63,085 nucleotides of DNA from Bacteroidaceae bacterium. Its GTDB lineage: Bacteria > Bacteroidota > Bacteroidia > Bacteroidales > Bacteroidaceae. The notes under the pieces are model-generated. The model saw nothing but the letters and a program-made list of their open reading frames with translations. It was not told the origin of the DNA and searched no databases. The stretch's first letter is position 1; each line of letters begins with the position of its first letter. This document shows, piece by piece, positions 49,245 to 58,660 of this stretch. The DNA lies in assembly GCA_017617575.1 (NCBI GenBank), contig JAFZVY010000050.1, positions 1-63,085 on the forward strand, in the 5' to 3' direction. Position numbers and translations under genes: made by a program.

Positions 49245-51359
49245 ATGACAACATCTATCATTGCCACCGCGCTCGCAGCGTGCGTGGCTGGTAGCAATGG
49301 CTATGTGGCACACGATGACTCTGTCATTGTGCTAAACGACGTAACCGTAAGTGGACAGCGACAGCGCGAGTTTCAGATGCGTTCGTCACAGTCCACCGTA
49401 CAGGTTAGCCATGACTACCTACAACAGAACTTCGCAGGTTCTCTGTCGCAGACTCTTGAGGGCATTCCCGGAGTAAAGGCAATGTCCATCGGTTCAGGCC
49501 AGTCAAAGCCTACCATACGTGGCTTGGGCTTCAACCGTATGGTGGTGAGCGAAGATGGCGTAAAGCACGAAGGACAACAATGGGGCGATGACCACGGACT
49601 GGAAATAGACCAGTTTGCAGTGGATCGTGCCGAAGTGATAAAAGGTCCTGCCGCCTTGCAATACGGTTCTGATGCAATAGGCGGAGTGCTGAGCCTCTAC
49701 ACCAACCACGTGCCAACAGAGCCTATGAGCGGAAGCGTACAAGTGTTTGGACGTACCAACAATGAGCAGGTAGGTCTTTCAGCTAAGCTGGGAGGACGAC
49801 TTGGCAAATGGTTCTACCGCATAAGTACGACCCTCATTGACTATGCCGACTATCGTGTACCTACCGACAGTATTCAGTATTATTCATACTGGATACGCCT
49901 GAAGGATGGACGCCTACGCAACACGGCAGGTTGTGAGCGTGACGGAAACGTGATGATAGGCTATGCTGGCTATCGTTTCCACACTGATGTACGCATTAGC
50001 AACAGCTACTCAAAGAGTGGCTTCTTTGCCAATGCACATGGTTTGGAGGTACGTCTTTCCGACATCGACTACGACCATTCACGACGTGACGTTGACCTTC
50101 CATATCAATGGGTCAATCACCTCAAGGTACTCAGCCACACCTCATGGCAGGGTAATGGCGTGCGCATTGATGCAAACCTCGCTTGGCAGAACAACCATCG
50201 CGAGGAACTAAGCGAACCTATCAGCCACGGCTATATGCCTACACCTGACGGTACGCTTGAACGTCGTTTCGTAAAGAACACGCTGACAGCCAACATAGCC
50301 ACTCACATAGACATGAGTGAGCATCACGAACTTAGCGTGGGACTTAACAGCGAATACCAGCGCAACCGCCGAAGTGGATGGGGCTTCATCATCCCAGACT
50401 TCAAGGCATCGTCTGTAGGGCTCTTCGCCATGGACAAATATACCATAAGCGAGAGCCTCAAGCTGAATGCAGGAGTACGCGTTGACCATGCCAACACCAT
50501 CATCAACAGCTACAATGACTGGTACAAGACACCTACCACAGATGGCGACTCTGCCTACATGAAACGCTCGGATGACGTCAATCGTCATTTCACAAGCGTC
50601 ACGTGGTCGGCAGGCATCAACTATGCCACTGGTCACTGGGTGCTGAAGGCAAACATTGGCAAAAGTTTCCGTACGCCTATACCTAAGGAACTGGGAGCTG
50701 ATGGTGTCAACTACCACATATTCCGCTACGAGCGTGGCAATGCCGACCTCAATCCAGAGGAGAGCTATCAGATGGACATGGGCATTCACTGGGACAATGA
50801 CAAGGTGTTCGTTCAGGTTGACCCATACGTGAACTACTTCCCCAACTATATATACTTGAACCCAACGGCTCAGTACGTGGAGGGATTGCAACTCTACCAC
50901 TACACTCAGGCACGTGTCCTTCGTTACGGCGTGGAGGCACAGGTAACGTGTGTTATCAATTCCCACTGGGAAACAGAGCTGAAGGGTGAGTACCTACATG
51001 CACGTCAGCAGTCAGGACAGAAGAAAGGCTACACATTGCCTTTCAGCACTCCGTGGTCGATGGAGGCAGGTGCTAAATATTCATTTAAGTGGCACGGTAA
51101 CTCATTCGTAGGCATGAATGCCCACATTGTTGGAGCGCAGCACGAGATTGTTCCCCCAGAGAGTCCTACAGACGGACACTGGACACTCAACCTCTCCGCA
51201 GGCAAGCAGATAAGCCTACACAGCTATAAGCTCAACATCGCCATGCATGCTGAGAACCTGCTCAACCGCCGTTACTATGACCACACCAGCTACTACCGTC
51301 TCATTGACGTTCCTGAACCAGGACGCAACGTATCTATAAAGGTAGGACTGGATTTTTAA
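49245..51359 (+). CDS. TonB-dependent receptor, probably for a metal
   Basis: An outer membrane transporter of 704 aa. It has a short leader, a TonB-box-like VIVLNDVTVSG (28-38), the plug with SLSQTLEGIPGVKAM and KPTIRGLGFNRMVV, then GVKHEGQQWGDDHGLEID, a His/Asp-rich plug loop that also occurs in metal-type receptors. The barrel closes with PGRNVSIKVGLDF. No carboxypeptidase-like domain is present. It is followed at 46 bp by the first of two His-rich DUF4625 lipoprotein genes. Zinc or copper import is the favoured inference; no sequence feature chooses between them. Confidence 0.88.
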   Translation: MTTSIIATALAACVAGSNGYVAHDDSVIVLNDVTVSGQRQREFQMRSSQSTVQVSHDYLQQNFAGSLSQTLEGIPGVKAMSIGSGQSKPTIRGLGFNRMVVSEDGVKHEGQQWGDDHGLEIDQFAVDRAEVIKGPAALQYGSDAIGGVLSLYTNHVPTEPMSGSVQVFGRTNNEQVGLSAKLGGRLGKWFYRISTTLIDYADYRVPTDSIQYYSYWIRLKDGRLRNTAGCERDGNVMIGYAGYRFHTDVRISNSYSKSGFFANAHGLEVRLSDIDYDHSRRDVDLPYQWVNHLKVLSHTSWQGNGVRIDANLAWQNNHREELSEPISHGYMPTPDGTLERRFVKNTLTANIATHIDMSEHHELSVGLNSEYQRNRRSGWGFIIPDFKASSVGLFAMDKYTISESLKLNAGVRVDHANTIINSYNDWYKTPTTDGDSAYMKRSDDVNRHFTSVTWSAGINYATGHWVLKANIGKSFRTPIPKELGADGVNYHIFRYERGNADLNPEESYQMDMGIHWDNDKVFVQVDPYVNYFPNYIYLNPTAQYVEGLQLYHYTQARVLRYGVEAQVTCVINSHWETELKGEYLHARQQSGQKKGYTLPFSTPWSMEAGAKYSFKWHGNSFVGMNAHIVGAQHEIVPPESPTDGHWTLNLSAGKQISLHSYKLNIAMHAENLLNRRYYDHTSYYRLIDVPEPGRNVSIKVGLDF

Positions 51360-51365
51360 CAATCC

Positions 51366-51387
51366 GGTGCGCCACACTTAGCGCACC
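51366..51387 (+). other. Intercistronic hairpin GGTGCGC/GCGCACC (first copy)
   Basis: GGTGCGC (51366-51372) pairs with GCGCACC (51381-51387), 6 nt after the receptor stop codon. The same stem recurs at 51874-51895 between the next two genes. Confidence 0.75.
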
Positions 51388-51405
51388 CCTAAAAACAAAA
51401 AAACA

Positions 51406-51864
51406 ATGAAAAAGATTATCAATATGAGCCTCATGATGGCTCTCATCACAATGGTTACATTTAGTTTCACATCTTGCGGCAACGATGACGATGATGTATT
51501 GCCTGCAAAGCCATCCATCACACTTACAGAGGTAGGTCACGACAATGGCAAGCATGCTCATCCGGGTCACGACCTTCACCTTGAGGCTGACTTGCTCGCA
51601 GAAGGACTCATCCAGCGCATCGACATAGAGATACACCAAGAGGGTGGCGCAAACAAGATTGTGGAACAGTCATATACCACAGGTACGTACATCGGTGTTC
51701 GCAATGCCGAGTTCCACGAGCACATCGACATCCCTGCCGACGCTCCACTCGGAGAGTACCACCTTCATTTCACTGTGACTGACAAGCACGGACAGCAGAC
51801 AACAGTTGAAGACCACATCGAACTCATTGAGGGCGATGAAGATGACCATGACGAAGAGGATTAA
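51406..51864 (+). CDS. DUF4625 lipoprotein, His-rich
   Basis: A 152-aa lipoprotein: signal peptide with lipobox TSC (Cys24), then an Asp run (GNDDDDD) that in Bacteroidota favours surface export. The DUF4625 beta-sandwich contains a striking ligand stretch, GHDNGKHAHPGHDLHLEAD, and a His/Asp-rich C-terminus (DEDDHDEED). Position after the TonB receptor suggests it captures a metal and hands it to the receptor. Metal identity is not determinable. Confidence 0.85.
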   Translation: MKKIINMSLMMALITMVTFSFTSCGNDDDDVLPAKPSITLTEVGHDNGKHAHPGHDLHLEADLLAEGLIQRIDIEIHQEGGANKIVEQSYTTGTYIGVRNAEFHEHIDIPADAPLGEYHLHFTVTDKHGQQTTVEDHIELIEGDEDDHDEED

Positions 51865-51873
51865 CAACTACAG

Positions 51874-51895
51874 GGTGCGCTGAATTCGGCGCACC
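51874..51895 (+). other. Intercistronic hairpin GGTGCGC/GCGCACC (second copy)
   Basis: Same 7-bp stem as 51366-51387 with loop TGAATTCG, 10 nt past the first DUF4625 stop codon. Confidence 0.75.
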
Positions 51896-51915
51896 CCCCT
51901 TATAAATACAGAACG

Positions 51916-52410
51916 ATGAAGAATAAAAGAACCATGAGCCTCATGATGGCTCTTATAACAGCATCCACACTTAGCATACTGTCCTGTGGTGACTCCGACT
52001 GCGACGAGTCAAAGGATATGCAAAAACCTGCCATCAGTGAGCAAGGCATCGTTGCCAACCCAATAGACTGTCAGGTGTATCACCGTGGCGAGTCCATACT
52101 GTTCCATTATCTCCTGACAGACGACATCGAACTGGGCTCTTACAACATCGAGATACATAATAACTTTGACCACCACACCCACAGCACCACAGCCATTGAC
52201 TGTGAGTTGGATGCCAAGAAGACACCACAGCACCCTTGGGTCTTCAATCGTGATTACAACATCCCCGACGGATTACGTTCATACGAGGCAACCCTTGAGA
52301 TTGCCATACCGACAGACATTGACACAGGTGACTATCACTTTATGATTCGCCTCACGGACAAGGCTGGATGGCAACAAATCCACTCCGTTGCAATCAAGAT
52401 AGCGGAATAA
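51916..52410 (+). CDS. Second DUF4625-type lipoprotein
   Basis: A 164-aa paralogue of the preceding gene. The signal peptide (SLMMALITASTLSILSC) shares the SLMMALIT segment with its neighbour and ends in a Cys lipobox; an Asp/Cys-rich stretch (GDSDCDESKD) follows. The ligand-like segment here is NNFDHHTHSTT. The C-terminal beta strands (GDYHFMIRLTDKAGW) match the neighbour's YHLHFTVTDKHG. A tandem duplication in which the His motifs have diverged. Confidence 0.8.
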   Translation: MKNKRTMSLMMALITASTLSILSCGDSDCDESKDMQKPAISEQGIVANPIDCQVYHRGESILFHYLLTDDIELGSYNIEIHNNFDHHTHSTTAIDCELDAKKTPQHPWVFNRDYNIPDGLRSYEATLEIAIPTDIDTGDYHFMIRLTDKAGWQQIHSVAIKIAE

Positions 52411-52530
52411 CGCAAATTAAACAACCATTAGATAACCATTTAACAATGGTAAAACAATGTTTGAACGCAGCTCAAAACCTGTTCAAACATAAAGTAGTCA
52501 ACTAAAATCATTAAACTACATATTGTCCTC

Positions 52531-52617
52531 AGTACGTCGCGAACGTACTCGTAGTACGTGGCGAGCGTACTCCCAGTACGTTGGGGACGTACTGAGAGTA
52601 CGTTCCCGAACGTACTT
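52531..52617. repeat. 22-bp phased AGTACGT palindrome array
   Basis: AGTACGT starts at 52531, 52553, 52575 and 52597, exactly 22 bp apart. Each is followed by a complementary ACGTACT or GCGTACT half, so every unit is an inverted repeat such as AGTACGTCGCGAACGTACT. Confidence 0.92.
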
Positions 52618-52674
52618 ACTACTAACCGCTAAAGTCTATGCATATTATCCTTTGGTTGCCACTAATACGAAAAA

Positions 52675-52705
52675 GGAGCGGGGAGTCGCAATGACTCTCC
52701 GCTCC
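52675..52705 (-). terminator. Terminator of the M16 protease gene
   Basis: GGAGCGGGGAGTC and GACTCTCCGCTCC form a 13-bp stem with one mismatch and loop GCAAT. In the leftward direction it is followed by CTTTTT. Confidence 0.85.
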
Positions 52706-52851
52706 TAAAAAAAACAGTATGTAGGGCAAATATAGGCATGTTATATCGTCCCGTAACGGGAGGATATTCGTTCCTGTGTTTTTACTCAAATGATATTCGG
52801 ATATATCACTCAGAATACACAGTTATTGTTAATCTGAGTGTTCGGTTTGTA

Positions 52852-55659
52852 TCACTCGGAGAGCATAGTTACCTCGACGCATCGTCCTGAGGCGAGAATG
52901 CGCTGTGCCATGCGTTGCACCGCATCGGCGGTCATGGCATCGACCATGTCACAGTAACCGTGGTCGAAGTCGGCACCATCCGTAAGGTCGTGCCAGATGA
53001 CATAGCTCCAGTAGTCGTTCGTTATCGCTGCCTGTGCGTATTGCTTGCGAAGGTATTCCTTCACCTTGACGAGGCTCGATGAGGCAGGGCCTTGGGCTGC
53101 GATGTTCTGCAGTTGTCTATATACTATGTCGTTAAGCTCGGCGTAACGCTTTGGATCTGCCTTGTACGATACCTTGAGCATTGCGTTAGGCTTGTCGTCG
53201 TTGTCGAGGTCGAAATCAACGCTCACTCCGTATGTGCCACCCTTCTCCTCCCTGACGGAGTCTGTGAAGGCAATGGAGAGGCATCGCTTGAGGAAGTCAA
53301 GTTCGAGATCGCTCTGTGGCGTGAATGGTACGTCGGCGGTGTAGAAGATGCTGACGTTGGCAAGCGGTGTGGCTTGTTTCTTTGTGAAGGTATGTACAGA
53401 CTTGCCACCTATGACACGTGGTATGTTGGCTTCCTGTGCCTTCTCATGCTTGTCCTTGGCAGGGAGCGAGGCAAGGTACTGGCATAGCATACGGCGCAGT
53501 TCGGCATCATCGTAGTTACCGATTATGACGGTCTTGAATGCCGCGGCATCGCTGAATAGTTCCTTGTATATCTGTAGGATACGGTCGTAGTTCACCTTGT
53601 CGAGCGTTGATTGCACCACAGGCGCGAGGCGTGGGTTGTGGGCATAGAGTATAGCCTTGATTGAGTCGTTGTAATCGACCTTAGGCGAGGCGTTGCGGTT
53701 GGTGAGGAAGGCACGATTGCGGTTGATGAACTCGCGGAAGGCGAGTGTGTCCTTGCGTGGCTGTGTGAAGTAGAGGTAGGTAAGCTCGAACATCTCCTTC
53801 ATGTCCTTGATGGATGCGCTTGCGCTGATTGCCTGTTCCTTCATGCCAACCGATGGCGTAACACTCACGGTCTTGCCTGTGAGCATCTTGCGGAGTGTCA
53901 TGGCATCGAAGTTGCCTACGCCACCTTCGGTTGTGGCACTTGTGATAAGGCTGAAGTTAGGGATGTCGTCGGTGCCATAAACAGATGTACCGCCTTCTGC
54001 CTCCATACGGAGGGTTATGCCGTCGGTGCTGAAGTCTGTCTTGCGGGCATATACCTTCATGCCGTTTGACAGTGTTAGCTCGGTGAAGCCATGCTTGTAT
54101 GGTTTCTCTGCTATGATGCTACCAGCCTTAGGCAGATTCGTGATGAGTGCCTTGCCGATGGTCTGCTCGGTGTATGGTGCATAGCTAATACGCTGTGCGG
54201 CAGTCACAACCTGCTCTATCTGATGCTCGTCGGGCAGGATGACTGATGGCTTGTCAGGTGCGTACATCACTACCACCTGATTGCGGTCGGTGATGAGTTC
54301 ACGCACGGCACGATTGACCTCATCGAGCGTAACCTCACGGTCAAACTTCTTGGCTAAATCGAGGGCACAGTCCTCCGAGATGATAGGTTCTCCTGAGAGG
54401 AAGTTGCTGACGCAGTCATTGACGTAGTGTGAGTTGCGGTAGTCAGTGCGCATCTTGTGGCGACGCTCTGCAATGTTCATGCGCAAGGCCTTGGCGCGCT
54501 GAAGCTCCGACGGGGTGAAGCCGTGCTGACGTGCCTGTTCTGCTATGCCGACGGATGCGATGATGCCACCGAGTATGTTGTCCTGCTTGCAGCTCACGCT
54601 CATTGAGAATGCCTCCTTGGTCTTGCTTACGAAGAATGTGGATGCATGCGCTGATGCGCTCTGCACTGGTGAGGCAGTCTGGTAGCGAAGCTCCGAGTAG
54701 CGGTCGTTGAGCATGTTAGTGATGAGTGCGTCGATGTAGTCGGCACGGAGATATGCCTCGCTGTCCTTCTCGTTGTCGGGTGTAGCATTGCGCTTCTGGT
54801 AGAGGTGGCAGAGTACGATAGGCTGCTCTGCGTCTTTCTCTATGGCTACAATCATGGAGTCATTGTCAGTAACTGGGTAGTAGATGCGCTCCGCTGCATT
54901 GCGAGGCATAGGGATTGACGAGAAGGTACGGCGTATCTTCTTCTCCACCTTGTCCACGTCTATGTCACCCACTACGATAATGGCTTGCAGGTCGGGGCGA
55001 TACCACTTATGGTAGTAGTCGCGGAGGTCTTGGTAAGGAAAGTTATCGACGATGTCCATATAGCCTATAGGCAGGCAGTCCTCATACTTCGTTCCCTTAT
55101 ATATCTTAGGCATGGCCTGTTCCATGAGTCTCTGCACCGCCATGCCTGCACGTCGGTTGCGCCATTCCTCATGTATCACGCCACGCTCCTTGTCTATCTC
55201 CTTGTCCTCAAGGAGGAGGTAGTGGCTCCAGTCGTGGAGTACCAAGAGGCATGAGTCGATGATGCCCTCACGCTTGAGAGGTGCAGAGCCTATGTGATAG
55301 ACGGTCTGCTCCACTGAGGTATAGGCATTGAGGTTAGCACCAAACTTCACGCCAATGCTCTCGCACCATGGCACTATGCCGGGCTTGTCGCCCTTACCGG
55401 GGAAGTTCTTTGTTCCGTTGAATGCCATGTGCTCAAGGAAGTGAGCCAGTCCACGCTGACGAGGCTCTTCGAGTATCGAGCCTACACGCTGAGCGATGTA
55501 GAAGTCTGCTAGTCCACGCTCCTTGTCATTGTGACGTATATAGTACGTCATGCCATTCTTCAGCTTACCTTTTCGCACGGCAGAATCATGCGGTAGCTGT
55601 GCCGATGCCGTGAGCGGCAATAGCATGAGTGCGATGATGGATAATATGTTTCTTCGCAT
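52852..55659 (-). CDS. M16 family zinc metalloprotease, periplasmic, two-domain
   Basis: A 935-aa exported protease of the insulinase/pitrilysin group. Signal peptide about 1-20 (LPLTASAQ). The first catalytic domain has HFLEH (His73, Glu76, His77) and the distal glutamate in ERGVIHEEWRNRR. An inactive second M16 pair (from about residue 500) gives the closed clamshell layout of PqqL- and FusC-like enzymes. It lies 121 bp after the DUF4876 lipoprotein gene, at the end of a same-strand run starting with a TonB receptor. I infer that it degrades a peptide or small protein imported by that receptor. Confidence 0.88.
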   Translation of the reverse strand: MRRNILSIIALMLLPLTASAQLPHDSAVRKGKLKNGMTYYIRHNDKERGLADFYIAQRVGSILEEPRQRGLAHFLEHMAFNGTKNFPGKGDKPGIVPWCESIGVKFGANLNAYTSVEQTVYHIGSAPLKREGIIDSCLLVLHDWSHYLLLEDKEIDKERGVIHEEWRNRRAGMAVQRLMEQAMPKIYKGTKYEDCLPIGYMDIVDNFPYQDLRDYYHKWYRPDLQAIIVVGDIDVDKVEKKIRRTFSSIPMPRNAAERIYYPVTDNDSMIVAIEKDAEQPIVLCHLYQKRNATPDNEKDSEAYLRADYIDALITNMLNDRYSELRYQTASPVQSASAHASTFFVSKTKEAFSMSVSCKQDNILGGIIASVGIAEQARQHGFTPSELQRAKALRMNIAERRHKMRTDYRNSHYVNDCVSNFLSGEPIISEDCALDLAKKFDREVTLDEVNRAVRELITDRNQVVVMYAPDKPSVILPDEHQIEQVVTAAQRISYAPYTEQTIGKALITNLPKAGSIIAEKPYKHGFTELTLSNGMKVYARKTDFSTDGITLRMEAEGGTSVYGTDDIPNFSLITSATTEGGVGNFDAMTLRKMLTGKTVSVTPSVGMKEQAISASASIKDMKEMFELTYLYFTQPRKDTLAFREFINRNRAFLTNRNASPKVDYNDSIKAILYAHNPRLAPVVQSTLDKVNYDRILQIYKELFSDAAAFKTVIIGNYDDAELRRMLCQYLASLPAKDKHEKAQEANIPRVIGGKSVHTFTKKQATPLANVSIFYTADVPFTPQSDLELDFLKRCLSIAFTDSVREEKGGTYGVSVDFDLDNDDKPNAMLKVSYKADPKRYAELNDIVYRQLQNIAAQGPASSSLVKVKEYLRKQYAQAAITNDYWSYVIWHDLTDGADFDHGYCDMVDAMTADAVQRMAQRILASGRCVEVTMLSE

Positions 55660-55780
55660 TGTGATTGTCTTGTTTATTGTCTTCTATCTGTTATACTTTT
55701 TGCTTACTGCACCGGCTGTCCTTTTACACCTTATTGTTTATATAGGCGTGCAGGATGATGCTTGCCAACTCGTGCCGAGA

Positions 55781-57019
55781 CTACTTGATGAGTGATGCCG
55801 TAGCCTCTGGTATGAAGTCGTTGGTAGAGTTGTTCGTGTCGATATACTTGCCGTTGGCATCCTGCTTGCGAATGACAGACTTATTGAAGCGGGTCTCATC
55901 CTTATCTACCTTACCGCAGTATGTCCAGCCTGCATCGATGCTTGCATCGAGCACGTTCCACTCACGGACAGACTCCACGCTAAGGTTCACGCCATCAAGA
56001 ATCCAGCTGTTTGGTACCTTGTAGATTCCCTTCTTGGTCATCTCCTTTGAGAAGTCGCCAAAGACAAACATGTACTTGGCATCATAGACATAGTTCTCCA
56101 GCCAGTCCTCCTTCGTTGTACGCATCTTGGCGATAGCCATTGAGTTGAAGCCACGGCTATGGAACTGGTAAACGGTTGCCGTGTAGCAGTACCACTTGTC
56201 AAGGTTAGGTGCAGAACCGTCTGGGTCGGTGAATTTGGCATTGGTTGACTCATCGTATATCTCGAAGTCGGCATCGCTCTGGTCGATGGACTTATGGTAT
56301 GATTCCTTGTGGTTGATGGCATTGACTGCGATCTTGATGCTCTTGCCTGCCTCTACTGGCACGCTCTTGCCATCACCCGGAATCATGTAGCAAGCCTGTA
56401 CCGAGAAGGCTTCTGACATAAGGTCAGGTGTGTAGTCGTACTTCTGTGTTGTGAGAAAGGCTGACTCAAGGAGTGCGATGCTGTCAGCATAGAGCGTCAT
56501 GTCAGAGTTATTGGTGATGATGATGTACTGGTCACCGGAGTATGAACCTCCCTCATCAGTTGATGTGCCTGTGAAGAATATCTCACTGATGACGAATCCA
56601 CCCTGTGCCGTGAAGGTTGATGCCACGAGCGATACGGTAGGAGCATCGGCGGTAATCTTCACGTTCTCGCTTCGGAGCTCGATGTCCTTTTGTCCACGGA
56701 TGCCGTTGTATGTAAAGTCGAGGTGTCCACGAACCTCCACATTGTATGTACCTTCCTCCAGTCCCTCTACGTTGAGGCTGTAGCCCTTGGCTGTCTTAAC
56801 GAAACGGTCGCCCGCAGCGGTGTGCACTGCCTGTGTGTTCACGTTGGTCAGAGTAGCCGAAGCGCTGGAGAGAACGGCGTTCTCAAGGTTGGCTGGCACT
56901 TCGAGGGATATGGATGTCACTGGTACGACAGGGATTGAGTCGTCGTCACTCTTGCATGATACCATTGTCATGCCTACTGCGAGCATCATCATGATGCCAC
57001 TGATTAATGTCTTCTTCAT
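55781..57019 (-). CDS. DUF4876 lipoprotein
   Basis: A 412-aa exported lipoprotein: signal peptide with lipobox VSC (Cys22), then SDDDS. An N-terminal beta domain (about 35-135, SLEVPANLENAVLSSASATLTNV) precedes a lamin-tail-like domain with GGFVISEIFFTGT, GDQYIIITNNSDM and LYADSIALLESAF. The family's function is unknown. Its gene follows the outer membrane barrel gene by 132 bp and precedes the M16 protease gene. The N-terminal segment resembles the small lipoprotein at 58661 (both have a TLTNVNTQAV / ITNIQAQAVVVNVNTRQA-like pattern), suggesting a shared ligand-binding or assembly module. Confidence 0.82.
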   Translation of the reverse strand: MKKTLISGIMMMLAVGMTMVSCKSDDDSIPVVPVTSISLEVPANLENAVLSSASATLTNVNTQAVHTAAGDRFVKTAKGYSLNVEGLEEGTYNVEVRGHLDFTYNGIRGQKDIELRSENVKITADAPTVSLVASTFTAQGGFVISEIFFTGTSTDEGGSYSGDQYIIITNNSDMTLYADSIALLESAFLTTQKYDYTPDLMSEAFSVQACYMIPGDGKSVPVEAGKSIKIAVNAINHKESYHKSIDQSDADFEIYDESTNAKFTDPDGSAPNLDKWYCYTATVYQFHSRGFNSMAIAKMRTTKEDWLENYVYDAKYMFVFGDFSKEMTKKGIYKVPNSWILDGVNLSVESVREWNVLDASIDAGWTYCGKVDKDETRFNKSVIRKQDANGKYIDTNNSTNDFIPEATASLIK

Positions 57020-57151
57020 TGTCTTTGTTGCTTATCGCCTCCTGTGCGCATCGCCAGTGGTTGCCCGTTGGCGTAACGTGGAGGCTTCGTTATTATTATA
57101 TTATTATTTATTATCTCTTTGCGGTATTCCTGCCGAGGATGGTTGGAATGG

Positions 57152-58657
57152 CTAAAAGCACAGGCCTATAGCAAGTCTCGCCCCTGTCTGATGAGAGCCT
57201 ACGGAGCAGGCTGTGTAGCTCATGCCCGCATCGGCATAGAGACCATAGGTTGTCCTTGGCATGTCGTAATCGGCACGGAGATGGATGGCGAGTGTGGTGA
57301 AGTCAGCCTTCAAGTAACGTTCCTTGTGACGTATCATGTCGGTGAAGGATGGCTTCATATTGGCATAAGGCATCGTGACCGTACTGCGGAGCGATGTGCT
57401 ATGCTGTGCCTGTGCATCAAGCATGAGCCTTACAGCTCGTCGTTGCATCAAGAAGCATTGGGCATCCACTTCGGCGTAAGCATCAGTATGTTCCATACGT
57501 CGAAGTGGGTAGGCATATTCCTCCGATTCGGTGCGGTAGCCACCCACGGCTATGACGTTCCACGATGCTCTGCCATAGAGTGCACCAAGATGCGCATCCG
57601 TCAGTCTGTAGTGATACATGGAAAGAGTCGCTATCGTCGGGTACGAACCGCCATAAGCCTCGCCTCCCACATTCTCATCGCCCACGTGGCGTGCTAACTT
57701 TACCCCACTGAAGACGGCAGAGTTAGCACCCCCTTTCTTCTGCCTCCAGCCGAGGGACATCTCAGCTCGTTCCTTGGTGAGCATGGTGAGAGGCATGGCA
57801 TTGAAGTCAGCCAGTTTCCTCTCGTAATGGTGCTCACAGAGCATAAGGTCGGCATAGATGCCTCTACAGGCATGAGGCACGAGGTTTAGTCGGATGGCTG
57901 TGCCACCACCGTCATGGTAGAGACTGCGCTTGTCGCCTGAGAAACGTGTGTAGTCCGAGCCGAGACCAGTAAGCTGATACTCTGGTATCACACCATCCTC
58001 GTTGTAGAATGCCACGGAGTTGGTCTGTCGGTAGATGTTAGTCTCTACGGCTAAGCCTATGTCGTATATTCCGATGGTATAGGCACAGCCAGTCCTCAGT
58101 GTGAGGTCAGTTACTATGCCTCGCATCCTTGGGTCGCGTTCCCTGTATTCCTGCTCTGCCCTGAACTCCATCTCACCGCCAAGGCAGAACCTGCCAAGAC
58201 GGGTTCCATATCCCCCTGCAAAGCGATAGCACTCTCCCTTGGTGTCGCCACCGAGCGTGTCAGCAAGGATGTAGGGGCGAAGCAGTGCGTAGTCGGCTGT
58301 TGACCTCCAGCGCACATCGTGGTTAGTGCCTGCAGTGTAGGATGCCTTGCCCCATACCGCCGTCTTGTCAGACAACCTGAGATATGTATCGACACCTACC
58401 AGAGTATGGAGAAAGCCTGTGCCGTCCTCCTCAACGAAGGCTTCCGACTGCTTCCTTCCATCCATGCTCAGGGTGAGCTGTGAGAGCGACGAAACGAACA
58501 TGGCGGAGCGCAAGGCTGGGTTGAGGCTCTCCGACACGCGGAGGCTGTTCCATAGCGAGAGGTGCTCCACCTGTGCCGTGTCGGTGACAGAAGCCTCAGC
58601 CTCATTGGTGAGGCTCAGCAGGCAGAATGCTGTTATGAAAGCGTATGATTTCTTCAT
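57152..58657 (-). CDS. Outer membrane beta-barrel protein (DUF6850-like)
   Basis: A 501-aa exported protein with signal peptide about 1-22 (LLSLTNEAEA). It has many alternating amphipathic strands rich in Tyr and Gly (VWGKASYTAG, YRFAGGYGTRLG) and a terminal strand ending in Phe (TGARLAIGLCF), all typical of outer membrane barrels. I match it tentatively to DUF6850. It starts 3 bp after the stop of the small lipoprotein gene. It may be a second pore or assembly partner of the TonB receptor in this operon. Confidence 0.75.
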   Translation of the reverse strand: MKKSYAFITAFCLLSLTNEAEASVTDTAQVEHLSLWNSLRVSESLNPALRSAMFVSSLSQLTLSMDGRKQSEAFVEEDGTGFLHTLVGVDTYLRLSDKTAVWGKASYTAGTNHDVRWRSTADYALLRPYILADTLGGDTKGECYRFAGGYGTRLGRFCLGGEMEFRAEQEYRERDPRMRGIVTDLTLRTGCAYTIGIYDIGLAVETNIYRQTNSVAFYNEDGVIPEYQLTGLGSDYTRFSGDKRSLYHDGGGTAIRLNLVPHACRGIYADLMLCEHHYERKLADFNAMPLTMLTKERAEMSLGWRQKKGGANSAVFSGVKLARHVGDENVGGEAYGGSYPTIATLSMYHYRLTDAHLGALYGRASWNVIAVGGYRTESEEYAYPLRRMEHTDAYAEVDAQCFLMQRRAVRLMLDAQAQHSTSLRSTVTMPYANMKPSFTDMIRHKERYLKADFTTLAIHLRADYDMPRTTYGLYADAGMSYTACSVGSHQTGARLAIGLCF

Positions 58658-58660
58658 CGT

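Larger units (their letters stand above)
52411..52851. other. Convergent intergenic region
   Basis: 441 bp with AACCATT motifs (52425-52450), the AGTACGT array (52531-52617) and the terminator of the protease gene (52675-52705). No further gene is seen. Confidence 0.5.
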
